From: Zygotorulaspora mrakii
Lineage: Eukaryota; Ascomycota; Saccharomycetes; Saccharomycetales; Saccharomycetaceae
Direction: 5' to 3'
Assembly (NCBI RefSeq): GCF_013402915.1
Contig: NC_050724.1
Coordinates: 992,001 to 1,056,000 of the forward strand
DNA: 64,000 nt
The translations under genes and the position numbers were made by a program. Of this stretch, positions 45,910-55,377 are shown piece by piece. The notes below the pieces were generated by a model. That model had not been told where the DNA came from. It saw only the letters and a program-made list of their open reading frames with translations, and did not search any database. The stretch's first letter is position 1. Each line of letters opens with the position of its first letter.

Positions 45910-48900
45910 ATGATGAATTCGGTCATCGTGGATATTCCTACGGATTGGTTGTACAGGGGCAAGAGGAGGCAGGCCAAGGCGAAGGCGGGCAAGCAGGACG
46001 TGGATGGAGGGTTGGCGAGCGAGGTGGCGATTGAAGGTGCTGGAGCAGCTGCGCCAGCCGGGTCGCTGGGTGAGGGCGAAAGATTGCCCTTGCGGAGCAG
46101 ATCGGCGTCTATCTCCAACGCGGCGCTTTCCAAGCCGGCAGTTAAGAAGCCCTCACCTGCTCAGAGGTCCAGTTCTACCAACGGTGCTGAGCAATTGCAG
46201 ACGGCCACGCAGCTGGAGGCAGAGGCGCCAAGCCGGCAGCAGCAGGTGCAGCCCCAGCAGCAGCAGCAGAAGATGCGCAGGTCGTCGTCTGTATCCTTTT
46301 CTGATCTGAAAAAGGGAGATGCGCTGAACGAAAGGTCGAAGAAGTCACTATTCGGGTCGCTTTTTGGCAAAAAATCGACGCCATCACCCCCACTGTCACG
46401 CTCGCAACCGCAGTCACAGCAACAGCATCAGCATCAGCAACAGCAACACCACGCTCAGAATGGCGCCAGCCACACGCATCACCCAGTCTCGTCCAGCATT
46501 ATAACACACAGCATTACAAACTCGGTAATGAAAGAGCCAGTGTCCCCAGAAGTAAGGCCTCAGACTCCAATTCTACACCCGGCATGTTTAGAACTACACA
46601 AACCGTCAGCAACAATCCCGTTCGGCGAATTGGCGAAAATCCGGCTCAAAAGAGTCACTTTTGCCGTCGATAAGTTCGATTGCGACCCTCCTCAACAGTT
46701 ACCTTCAAGAAAGCCAAAAATGGGAAATGTATTGGTGCCGGAAGATATGATCAGCGATGTACCACCAATATCTCTAGGTATTACCAACGGCAATCCGTCG
46801 CCACAACAACAACAACAACAACAACAACAACAGGCGCACTTAGAGCAACAGCTGCAGGCAACGGCAGCAGCAGCAGCAGCATCGTCAAGCACACCAGTGT
46901 CTCAGCGGGAGCCCAGGTATACAAAGGACTCGAAAGAATATAAAATTGCATTGGATGATTATCGTCGAGCGCTAAAGGAATCCGTCAAACATCAACAGGA
47001 AGCTCATTTCGCAGCGAAAAGGATTGAAAGTGAAGTCGCCTCTTTCAAAGCATCATCTAGCTTAGGTCGTATCAATTCACCGAAATGGTCACAACAAGTA
47101 GAGAATGATACAACAGCAACGGTTGTTGACGACAAAGTTGCTAGCCTATCAATTGATAAACCAATTCATATGCATGAGAATCATTTTAATGAATATACTA
47201 AAGAATCAAGTAATATGGATGCAAAAAATGAATCAGAAACTACTCTGGATGTTGTATATACAAGATGTTGTCATTTGAGAGAGATTTTACCTATCCCATC
47301 AACCTTGAGACAAGTCAAGGGTAAAACCGCTCCACTGCATACTTTGAAATTTCTAAATCCGAAACCTACATTGATAGATATACTTTCGTTTTGTGATTTT
47401 ATTTCTGTTGTACCTATTAATATAGTAATATTTGACAAAGTTTCTTTGACACCAGAAATGTTCCAAATCGTTTTGATGTCATTGGTTAATTCTACTGTAC
47501 TAGAAAAATTAAGTGTAAGAAATGTTCCCATTAACCAAGGAGGATGGAGATTGCTTTGCAAATTTTTGTTGGAAAATAAATCACTAGTAAGACTAGATAT
47601 ATCACAAACTAAAAAAAGACAGGATCTACCAGAAATACTTCACCGTGATAATATGGATTGGTCACTCTTTTCACAGGTGCTGACTAAAAGAACGGGGAAA
47701 CCTTTGGAAGAACTATTGATGAACGGTATCAAGTTCCAAAATTTACCCATTGAACAATTGGAAATATTACTCGAATCCTTCGGTAAGGCAAATTCAAAAT
47801 CACCATTGCGATTAGGAGTCGCGACATCCGATATAAATACAGATTGCATAAAATGTATTTTTAACTGGATGTCAAAATATAAAGTTCAAGGTGTTGATTT
47901 AGCATTTAACGACTTATCAGAGTTAGTTAAAGTAATGGTTAGTAAATTATCGGCATTAGAATTAAAAAATTTGGAATATTTTACTTTGAATAGTACAAAT
48001 ATTTCATCTGCGTATGATTTAGCACTATTGTTGAAATATTTGTCGTTATTACCTGCCTTAAAATTTTTGGATATCAGTAACCTCCCACAAACGTTTCCAG
48101 ATGTTTTACCATACATGTTTAAATACTTACCAAGGTTTCCTAAATTAAACAGAATCAATTTAGATAATAATAATCTAAGCTTCAAGAACATGTCAATGCT
48201 TTGTAATATTTTGGGTAAATGCAACAATTTAACTCATATTTCTATTCAATCTCAAACCACAGTATTTGATGCAATTGGTCCTAACAATGATATGATAAAA
48301 ACGCCGGAAGATTTGGAACAATTTAAGAGATTTTCAAGAAACACTTTCTCAGCTTCTTTGTATGCATTGGTCAAGGATTCACCAAATTTAGTTATCCTTG
48401 ATGTTGATTATGATAATATCACAGATGATATAAAATCAAGGATAGCTTTAATGTTGATGCGCAATATGAACAAAAATATTGATTCAAACTTTCAGATAGA
48501 CGAATTATCGACACAAGATGAATTGATCTTCGATGGTTCATTGGTGACAGAAACGGCGGAGGAAGTATTGAAGAGAATAAATAATAAGGAGATACTAAAC
48601 ACTGATCCTACAAAAAGGTACTTAACCAAAAAATATTGTGAAAAGTTGCAAAAATTACATCTTAAGGTACAATACAAAATTGATGATATGTTCGAGAAAA
48701 GAAGTTCAGGTGAATTGCCGTTACAGGAAAAAGAAAACCTTTTGCGTCTTTTACTTTTAGAGAAAAATTTGACGAATATTTTGGAAATATACGCAAATAT
48801 TCCTCATTTATCTCAAATATTAGGTCCAAGCTCTACGCAATTACCATCTTTGAAACACGTTTCCTCTGAACAGGCGCTATCTACTCCAGTTTCTGCAGAG

Positions 48901-49554
48901 CATGAAATTGCAGCAAGACCGCATCTAATGGCAACCGACTCTGGTAGAGTTATTGATGTGATAACAGGTAAGTCTTTACTGGTTGATTCGCCGTCTAATG
49001 TTTCAAGAGTAGGTAGTAGAAGGCAGGAGGAGGAGGAAGGTGAATTGCACAAATGGGGTTTCTTCGTTCAACAACAACGTTCCATCTATCCAGAACACGA
49101 GTCAAGACGGCCTGAGAGGGTACAGCACAATGAGTCCGCTTCTTCTGGTTCTGAAAGGTCAAATAATACCGCGAAAAGTGACAAGCTGGCACAACCGATA
49201 CTCCTGCCTAAAATTCCTTCGGGGACAGAACTACGTGAGGCTATCATTCAAGCTAAAGGGATAGATTCCATTGATGACTTGATTAAAAATGTAAACAAAG
49301 AGCAGGTCGAATTGGAGAGTATTTATGGAAGCTCATTAAGATCAACAGGCTCAATGACTGAACATAGTCTTGAAACGAGAGCATCTTCGAATATTTGTTC
49401 AGTAGGGACCGACAGCGAATCGGGATCTGAATGCCTGCATTCGACTTCAAAGGATCATGAAGAAGCAACTGTCAAAGAGACATATGATAAATTATTGAAT
49501 AATTTGAAAATGGAGCGTCCCATAAAACCAGAGGGACCACCGAAACTGAAGTAA
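45910..49554 (+). CDS. GIP3: Leucine-rich-repeat PP1-associated protein Her1/Gip3
   Basis: The protein has 1214 residues; S. cerevisiae Gip3 and Her1, a WGD pair, have about 1276 and 1246. The start is MMNSVIVDIPTDWLYRGKRRQAKAK. The N-terminal 390 residues are low complexity, with several poly-Gln runs (longest about 299-308) and a poly-Ala run. An RVxF-type PP1-docking motif RVTF is at residues 248-251, in KRVTFAVDKFD. A leucine-rich-repeat region follows (about 460-820). A charged, Ser-rich C-terminus ends MERPIKPEGPPKLK. Known role: Gip3 binds the phosphatase Glc7; Her1 is ER-linked. The 5' end shares the high GC of its promoter. Confidence 0.88.
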   Translation: MMNSVIVDIPTDWLYRGKRRQAKAKAGKQDVDGGLASEVAIEGAGAAAPAGSLGEGERLPLRSRSASISNAALSKPAVKKPSPAQRSSSTNGAEQLQTATQLEAEAPSRQQQVQPQQQQQKMRRSSSVSFSDLKKGDALNERSKKSLFGSLFGKKSTPSPPLSRSQPQSQQQHQHQQQQHHAQNGASHTHHPVSSSIITHSITNSVMKEPVSPEVRPQTPILHPACLELHKPSATIPFGELAKIRLKRVTFAVDKFDCDPPQQLPSRKPKMGNVLVPEDMISDVPPISLGITNGNPSPQQQQQQQQQQAHLEQQLQATAAAAAASSSTPVSQREPRYTKDSKEYKIALDDYRRALKESVKHQQEAHFAAKRIESEVASFKASSSLGRINSPKWSQQVENDTTATVVDDKVASLSIDKPIHMHENHFNEYTKESSNMDAKNESETTLDVVYTRCCHLREILPIPSTLRQVKGKTAPLHTLKFLNPKPTLIDILSFCDFISVVPINIVIFDKVSLTPEMFQIVLMSLVNSTVLEKLSVRNVPINQGGWRLLCKFLLENKSLVRLDISQTKKRQDLPEILHRDNMDWSLFSQVLTKRTGKPLEELLMNGIKFQNLPIEQLEILLESFGKANSKSPLRLGVATSDINTDCIKCIFNWMSKYKVQGVDLAFNDLSELVKVMVSKLSALELKNLEYFTLNSTNISSAYDLALLLKYLSLLPALKFLDISNLPQTFPDVLPYMFKYLPRFPKLNRINLDNNNLSFKNMSMLCNILGKCNNLTHISIQSQTTVFDAIGPNNDMIKTPEDLEQFKRFSRNTFSASLYALVKDSPNLVILDVDYDNITDDIKSRIALMLMRNMNKNIDSNFQIDELSTQDELIFDGSLVTETAEEVLKRINNKEILNTDPTKRYLTKKYCEKLQKLHLKVQYKIDDMFEKRSSGELPLQEKENLLRLLLLEKNLTNILEIYANIPHLSQILGPSSTQLPSLKHVSSEQALSTPVSAEHEIAARPHLMATDSGRVIDVITGKSLLVDSPSNVSRVGSRRQEEEEGELHKWGFFVQQQRSIYPEHESRRPERVQHNESASSGSERSNNTAKSDKLAQPILLPKIPSGTELREAIIQAKGIDSIDDLIKNVNKEQVELESIYGSSLRSTGSMTEHSLETRASSNICSVGTDSESGSECLHSTSKDHEEATVKETYDKLLNNLKMERPIKPEGPPKLK

Positions 49555-49697
49555 TACAACATATTTTTAAGTCTTTATATACTATACTATGTTAGTCACA
49601 TAAATAAATACATGCATTTTTTTTTTTAATAGGTCCGTTACTTATTTGAAAAGGCTCGCAAGCTATATGCCTAAAAGTATGTTACTATCTCGGACAC

Positions 49698-50645
49698 CTA
49701 CAGCATATAAAGTCTTCTGAAGATTTTTTCGTACCGGTCAGATCCTAAAATGCTATTTGGTATTTTACTCAGCCTGTAAATCCCAAATATTCCTGACCCT
49801 ACTAAGAAAGTGATGAAATTTGACCATTTACGTCTCTTTGAAATGTCTTTAATTCTTAAATATTGACAGGTTCCCGCAATTATATGATATGTACCAGACC
49901 ATATTAACATTGAAAATGGGATGAACCCTCCAAAGATTCTAATTCTCCAATCTTCGTGCTTAAATATCCATTTTACAAAGTTGAAATCAATATCCACAAA
50001 TATCCTTGAAGAATTCGGAATCACCTTCATAATTGCCAAATGATATGCTAAAAATGGGACCAGTATATAACCTGTTAAAACTTGAGGAGGAATATTGAAA
50101 CTCTTATTGAAGCCTACAAAGTACCCCGAAAGCCCGCCTGTTAATCCGATGACTCTTTGCGACGTTCTTTCTCTAGTATCTTCTAAATGGATTGATACTT
50201 CCTTTTTTCGATGAGAGCGACGACGGCGTCTACGTCTCTTGAAACTGGATGCGGAAGTTGACCATAATTTCCAAACACGTAGAATAAGACCGCAAGTCAA
50301 ATGAACTATGGATGAGCCCACAAGTAATTTAGTTGTGAACGAAGGTAATAATTCTCGTATCATCATAAGGACATCATCAGGTGCTGAATCAGTAGAAATT
50401 GATGGAATAACCAGAGTATTGATGGCATGTAGCGGAAAATAAGCAACCATAGGGATAGTAGAGTATTTTTGAATCGTTCTCAAACCCATTATCACCGATC
50501 GATGCGATATAGCATATATCGGAAGACCCAAAAACTTTTTAGGCCTGTAAGGATCTTCAGGAGGATCGTCAATTTCCACCGGCTCTGGGGGTAGTTCTTG
50601 CAGTGACATTTTAAAAATGTCTTGATGTTTTTCAACCTTAGCCAT
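49698..50645 (-). CDS. MCP1: Mitochondrial outer-membrane protein Mcp1
   Basis: The protein has 315 residues against 302 in S. cerevisiae. It shows about five hydrophobic segments arranged as two DUF1691-type halves (for example LLVGSSIVHLTCGLILRVW and LTGYILVPFLAYHLAIM; FIPFSMLIWSGTYHIIAG). A very basic loop (RRRRRRRSHRKK) separates the halves. Known role: outer-membrane partner of Vps13 and multicopy suppressor of ERMES and mdm10 defects, in lipid supply to mitochondria. It converges with GIP3/HER1 (143 bp) and diverges from SPP1 by only 143 bp. Confidence 0.9.
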   Translation of the reverse strand: MAKVEKHQDIFKMSLQELPPEPVEIDDPPEDPYRPKKFLGLPIYAISHRSVIMGLRTIQKYSTIPMVAYFPLHAINTLVIPSISTDSAPDDVLMMIRELLPSFTTKLLVGSSIVHLTCGLILRVWKLWSTSASSFKRRRRRRRSHRKKEVSIHLEDTRERTSQRVIGLTGGLSGYFVGFNKSFNIPPQVLTGYILVPFLAYHLAIMKVIPNSSRIFVDIDFNFVKWIFKHEDWRIRIFGGFIPFSMLIWSGTYHIIAGTCQYLRIKDISKRRKWSNFITFLVGSGIFGIYRLSKIPNSILGSDRYEKIFRRLYML

Positions 50646-50788
50646 CTGCTCATGATGTGATCTTTTACTGTAGTACCTTAATTTTCTTTAGTTCGCTCTT
50701 GATATAGCGAAGAAAAAAACCAATACATATCAAGAATTACGCGCCGGAACCGCAGTAATGCCAAGTAGAAAACTGACCAGCAGAGCAG

Positions 50789-51826
50789 ATGTCGTTACCA
50801 GATTGGTGTCCACCGTACTCGAAAAACAGATCCTTATCAATAACTGGGGAAGAAGTTTTTTGCATATGTAAGAAGCCTGATACAGGCAAACTAATGGTAG
50901 GATGCGATGGTTGTGATGACTGGTTCCACTTTACATGCATGAGAATTCCAGAACAGTACAAAGACCTTGTTTTCTCATTCTACTGCCCCTATTGCCAAGC
51001 TGGAGTAACTGGCCCAGCATCAACGTCTGTCGAGCATAAGGAGCTGCCAAGAACTATTTGGAAAAGGAAGTGCAGATTGCACAATTGTTTCAAAGAATGT
51101 AAGCCAAACAGCAAGTACTGTTGCGAAGAGCACGGAGAGCAATACATGAGGCAAGTACTTTCAAAATTGCGAATAGACGGAATGAAACAAGAACAACAAG
51201 AAAATCTAGTACTGCGGATGGCAAAGTACACTAAAACAGGCAATGTGGAGGATGGATTTCAAAAAATCGGCAACCCAGCATTTATTGAAGGTGAAGTCGA
51301 CAAATCACAGGATCCCGAACTGTATTCGTCTCTAATAGCTAACGATGAAAGAATGGAAGAGTTGAGAAGTGAGGATCACAAGCTTGGCACCGAAACAATC
51401 CCCAACTGTAAACAAGCCATAGAACATTTGAATAATTACTTGGACTGGCTAAACAAGGTAAATAGTAAGCTCTTCGCTGAAGATGTGGTTCAGGATGATA
51501 TCAATGGGAAAAATCGGAAAAAAAAGAGTGCTGCTAGAAAGAAGCAGAAAAATGCAATATGTGGCTACAATCCCACTTGCAAACCCCCTCTAACTGTCGA
51601 TGAATTTGCAGCGAAATATGATCCTGAAAAAGCGTCAATTAATGGCACCTGTACTAAATTGAGATGTAACAAGCATAACGACTGGTCTACCATGTTAATG
51701 CAACAATACACGAATAAATTGAGATCCTTGCAAAATCATCAAGAAAGAATTGCGTTACTGCTGAGCACGAGAAAATCGCAGTTGCATATTCAATACTATG
51801 AACGACTGCTGCGAAGGAAAACATAG
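50789..51826 (+). CDS. SPP1: COMPASS subunit Spp1 (PHD finger, CFP1 homologue)
   Basis: The protein has 345 residues against 353 in S. cerevisiae. It starts MSLPDWCPPYSK. The PHD finger (about 24-70) has the pattern CICKKPDTGKLMVGCDGC, DDWFHFTC and FYCPYC, with the aromatic Trp for reading H3K4me3. A second Cys-rich block KRKCRLHNCFKECKPNSKYCCEEHG follows (about 90-114). A C-terminal coiled region ends the protein. Known role: Set1/COMPASS subunit for H3K4 methylation; in meiosis it links H3K4me3 to Mer2 for double-strand-break sites. Confidence 0.94.
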   Translation: MSLPDWCPPYSKNRSLSITGEEVFCICKKPDTGKLMVGCDGCDDWFHFTCMRIPEQYKDLVFSFYCPYCQAGVTGPASTSVEHKELPRTIWKRKCRLHNCFKECKPNSKYCCEEHGEQYMRQVLSKLRIDGMKQEQQENLVLRMAKYTKTGNVEDGFQKIGNPAFIEGEVDKSQDPELYSSLIANDERMEELRSEDHKLGTETIPNCKQAIEHLNNYLDWLNKVNSKLFAEDVVQDDINGKNRKKKSAARKKQKNAICGYNPTCKPPLTVDEFAAKYDPEKASINGTCTKLRCNKHNDWSTMLMQQYTNKLRSLQNHQERIALLLSTRKSQLHIQYYERLLRRKT

Positions 51827-52285
51827 AAGTTTTGTTTCATATTGGCCTTTCAAAGATTAATGTTAGGGTCTATGCAAAGTGTAAACGAACTCGTTCCTAG
51901 TGCGCCACGCTCTTGTGAGAGGCCGCCATGCAAAACTTGCAACCCATTCATTTGCTGCATCAAAAAAGGGTAGTAGATAAACAATGCCTAAGCACCCAAG
52001 ACATACAAACTTTCAAGCTGCTGCAAAACTGCTCGTGTTTCGTTATGGCGTGATGGCCGATGGCTATCGCCTCGATTTTCGTTAATTGCGACTAAAGCGG
52101 TGGAAAAAACCGTCTGATAATGGAATTGGTAATGATGAGAACAGGGGCCTACATAAGGAGCTTCCAAGCTGAAAGATATTAAAGCTATAGGTTATTTGCT
52201 TTGCGCTGGTCTGCCAGGGTGATTTCAAAGCTTATTTTCCATTGGGGGGAGAGTAATCGAAACAACCAAGTTGCAAGATCAAATA
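51827..52285. other. Intergenic: SPP1 3' flank and WTM promoter
   Basis: This 459-bp spacer between plus-strand genes holds no gene or strong motif that I can support. The WTM frame extends 5 codons upstream of the ATG without another ATG. Confidence 0.4.
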
Positions 52286-53719
52286 ATGAGTGATATCAAA
52301 AAAAACAAGCTTAAGAACGAGGAATATAAGATTTGGAAGAAGTCAATCCCACTTCTATATAATCATATTTCCAGTTTTAAGCCTAAATTCGATACTCGAT
52401 TCGATGATATTTTGAAATTTGATAAAAGATTCACCTTCACAAATAAGATTATTCCGGATAAGGAAAAGGGTCTACTTTCAACAAGTGCTCTGTATTCCCA
52501 AGGTAGTGATATCTACGAAATCGATTGTGCTCTACCACTAGGAGCGTTTTACAAGAGCTCTGAAGAAACTGGAAAAGAACAGCTACCTGATCCAGACTAT
52601 GGCGATGCCTTTCGCCAGGTTGAAAAAACCTCATTGAAAAGCACATGGAACTTTCCAGGTGAAAATATTATCAAAATGGATTATACGGGTGGACCTCAGC
52701 GTGATAGTTGTTTGCTTGCAATGTCATCGAATGGATCTTTAGCATGGTTTAAGAAAGATGTTAAAGTTCCTGTCCATATCATGCAAGAGATAATGGGACC
52801 CGGAACAAGTTTTTCGAGTATACATTCCTCTAGAAACTCAAATTCTTTAACCATATCAGATTTTGCGCTATCTGATGACTTGGAAACACTCGTCAAATGT
52901 CAATCTACGGTAGGTGAAGAGGAAAGCATACTTAAGATCGCAGATAATTCAGGAAAGCCGGGGGAAGTTCTGCGCAAGATCAACGTGCCCGCTACTGTTA
53001 CACATTCCGTAAGATTTTTCGATAATCATTTATTTGCAACATGCTCTGATGATAATGTGACCAGATTTTGGGATACTAGAACGAATGATAAGGCGTTATG
53101 GACTTTACAGGATCCAAATCATGGTAAGATTCTTTCCTTTGATGTTTCAAAAGTGCTAGACACGCTTTTTGCAACTGGTTCTGATACCGGAATCGTCAAA
53201 GTGTGGGATGTTCGTGCTGTTGCAGCAGCTACAGAAGACTTCACCAATAGACAAAACGGCCAAGATCCTATCCAGAAGGAATTGATTAGCCTATATCATT
53301 CTGGCGGTGATGACGTTGTTGATCTTCAATTTTCACCAACATCTTCATCAGAATTTTTAACTGTAGGAGGATCAGGGAACATTTATCATTGGGATATGGA
53401 ATATTTTTTCTCCGAGTTTGACGATGATAATGCTGATGTTGACGATTTAGATTTAGCAACAGTTGAAGCTTTGCAAAAGCAATGCTTGAGATTTTTACAC
53501 ACAGGTGGTAGTAGAAGATCAATAGGTGCAAAAGGAAAAAGAAACACGGTTGCTTGGCATCCGGTCATTGACAGTCTTGTAGGGACTGTTGATACTGATA
53601 GTCTAATTACGGTTTATAAACCATTTTCTGGTAGGGAACAAGATGATGATAATGATGAAATTGAAGGTAAAGATGAGGCTCAGGAAAAGGATGCGGAAAC
53701 TGCAAAGGGAGCTGACTGA
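52286..53719 (+). CDS. WTM1: WD40 transcriptional modulator of the Wtm1/Wtm2/Ume1 family
   Basis: The start at the ATG 52286-52288 (MSDIKKNKLKNEEYKIWKKSIPLLYNHISSFKPKF) gives 477 residues. WD40 blades are clear in the C-terminal half (FATCSDDNVTRFWDTRT, FATGSDTGIVKVWDVRA, FLTVGGSGNIYHWDME). IYSQGSDIYEID-type and NGSLAWFK segments match Wtm1 best. An acidic tail (EGKDEAQEKDAETAKGAD) closes it. Known roles: Wtm1 retains Rnr2/Rnr4 in the nucleus; Wtm2 and Ume1 act in repression and meiotic control. S. cerevisiae has WTM1, WTM2 and UME1; this looks like a single ancestral member, so the name is approximate. Confidence 0.85.
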   Translation: MSDIKKNKLKNEEYKIWKKSIPLLYNHISSFKPKFDTRFDDILKFDKRFTFTNKIIPDKEKGLLSTSALYSQGSDIYEIDCALPLGAFYKSSEETGKEQLPDPDYGDAFRQVEKTSLKSTWNFPGENIIKMDYTGGPQRDSCLLAMSSNGSLAWFKKDVKVPVHIMQEIMGPGTSFSSIHSSRNSNSLTISDFALSDDLETLVKCQSTVGEEESILKIADNSGKPGEVLRKINVPATVTHSVRFFDNHLFATCSDDNVTRFWDTRTNDKALWTLQDPNHGKILSFDVSKVLDTLFATGSDTGIVKVWDVRAVAAATEDFTNRQNGQDPIQKELISLYHSGGDDVVDLQFSPTSSSEFLTVGGSGNIYHWDMEYFFSEFDDDNADVDDLDLATVEALQKQCLRFLHTGGSRRSIGAKGKRNTVAWHPVIDSLVGTVDTDSLITVYKPFSGREQDDDNDEIEGKDEAQEKDAETAKGAD

Positions 53720-53991
53720 TGTTTAGAATGCAATGGAATTTAATATTAATATAATAAATAGACTTGATATGTCTTATAATGTTTTTCTGTTTTTATTTAT
53801 TTAAAAAAGAAAATGTTGTTTTTATTCTTGATTTGCACTTAAGCGTTAATATGTATTATTGTTTTGAAGGAAAAACATCAAATTACAATATCAACAATGT
53901 AAAAATTTCCTATTATAATTATTCATTAGTGGTGAAAATCTATGAGATTCATGAGATATATATACATATAAATGCTGCCTAACGAGATGGT

Positions 53992-55377
53992 TTACAATCC
54001 AGTTACCTTATCCGGTTGCCAATCCAACCCTAGTCTCTGGTACACTTGTGCCTGACAATGTGACCAAAGTTTCGCTTTTTCATCCTTCGTCAATGAAATC
54101 TTTCCCACAGTTTGATTCGAACCAGTCGATAAATTAGGTTTTTCGTTATTCTGATGCTCGTTACTCTTGTTAAAGTTTTTCAGCTGTAAATTTTTCATCA
54201 AAGTTTTCCTCAATAAGCTTGCGCTTCCATTATTCTTGGAGACCGGTGATCTTTTTTCGTTTACTGGAATAAAACTTGGTGGTGGCATATTAGGTCTCTT
54301 CAAATTTTGTTGCAGCTCTTGTTGCAGCTTCAATTTTTTGAATTCCGAGCATCGATGCTTGAAATCGTACCTACATTGCGCCTCCACTGCAATATTCAAC
54401 AAGTAATTCTCTATAATATTTCTCCACTCTGGCTTTGATAAATGCATTATTGGTTCATTCTTACCGGTGATATGCTCATGTCTTTTCCTTGCTGATGTGA
54501 CTGTATATCTTGCACTTGTTAATTTGAATTGGAAATCCAAATTCGCCTCTAAATACAAATCAGAATTGACAAGTGTTTCAATGATAAAGTCGTCCGAAGA
54601 GCTTAATGGCAGCAACTGAAATCTAAAATTAGGTAGATTTGGATGATTAGCTATTATCGAGGGTAGTTGATTTCCCCATTCCGGTCTTGGGTTTTCAATA
54701 ATTAATAGCGATCTTATGTCGTTTAGTTCCCAGTCCAACAATTCTCGTTCGGTAAACTTTGGTCTACCATTGCACAGCAAATTAGACGGTTCCCCTAGCA
54801 GAATCTCTGGAGGATACATATCGAGGAACGTTTTCGGAAGCGCGTCTTCCAAACTCACCTGAGTGACTATTTTCTGAGACGGCAGCAACGAGCTTTCACG
54901 CGTGCTCTGCGTATATACCGTCATCGGTTGTGAGAATATACTTGACGCTCCATCCGACATCACACTTCTGCTATCCAGAACGCTGCTGGCTCTGCTGCTG
55001 CGCGGCGTCCTCACAGACGGCGAGTTAGAGCTCGCTGTCGACAGCGACCCAGCGCCTGCACCGTTCGACGACTGTAAAAGCCGTTTGCGAATCTCATCTC
55101 TGGCACGGTCTGCGTATTCCGGTGGCGCGTTCACAAAGTTCGCTGCCTCCAGCTTTATAGGAGACGGCAGCATTGTGCCCGCCTGCTGCGACGGCAGATC
55201 CTGGCGGGGCTGGTACATCGGCTGCTCTCTCGAACCCGAGCTTCCTGCCATCGCAAAGTCCTCAGGGATCGACTGCAACGCGCCGTTGTTCACAGGCGCC
55301 ACATGGCCCCCAACATGGACATGCCTCCTCCCCAGCCCTTGCACTTTGGTGCTCGCAGGGGGTGGTGATACAAACAT
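53992..55377 (-). CDS. STD1: Glucose-sensing regulator Std1/Mth1
   Basis: The protein has 461 residues; Std1 has 444 and Mth1 433. The shared start MFVSPPPAS is present. The casein-kinase target region is visible (ENAPPEYADRARDEIRKRLLQSS-type), followed by a Ser-rich stretch. The strongly conserved core starts near SLEDALPKTFLDMYPPEILLGEPSNLLCNGRPKF and includes SKPEWRNIIENYLLNIAVEAQCRYDFKHRCSE. Known role: with Rgt1 represses HXT genes without glucose; glucose signalling by Snf3/Rgt2 and Yck1/2 leads to SCF-Grr1 degradation. RAT1 next door matches the STD1 locus. Its upstream region carries a cluster of Rgt1-type sites. Confidence 0.92.
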   Translation of the reverse strand: MFVSPPPASTKVQGLGRRHVHVGGHVAPVNNGALQSIPEDFAMAGSSGSREQPMYQPRQDLPSQQAGTMLPSPIKLEAANFVNAPPEYADRARDEIRKRLLQSSNGAGAGSLSTASSNSPSVRTPRSSRASSVLDSRSVMSDGASSIFSQPMTVYTQSTRESSLLPSQKIVTQVSLEDALPKTFLDMYPPEILLGEPSNLLCNGRPKFTERELLDWELNDIRSLLIIENPRPEWGNQLPSIIANHPNLPNFRFQLLPLSSSDDFIIETLVNSDLYLEANLDFQFKLTSARYTVTSARKRHEHITGKNEPIMHLSKPEWRNIIENYLLNIAVEAQCRYDFKHRCSEFKKLKLQQELQQNLKRPNMPPPSFIPVNEKRSPVSKNNGSASLLRKTLMKNLQLKNFNKSNEHQNNEKPNLSTGSNQTVGKISLTKDEKAKLWSHCQAQVYQRLGLDWQPDKVTGL

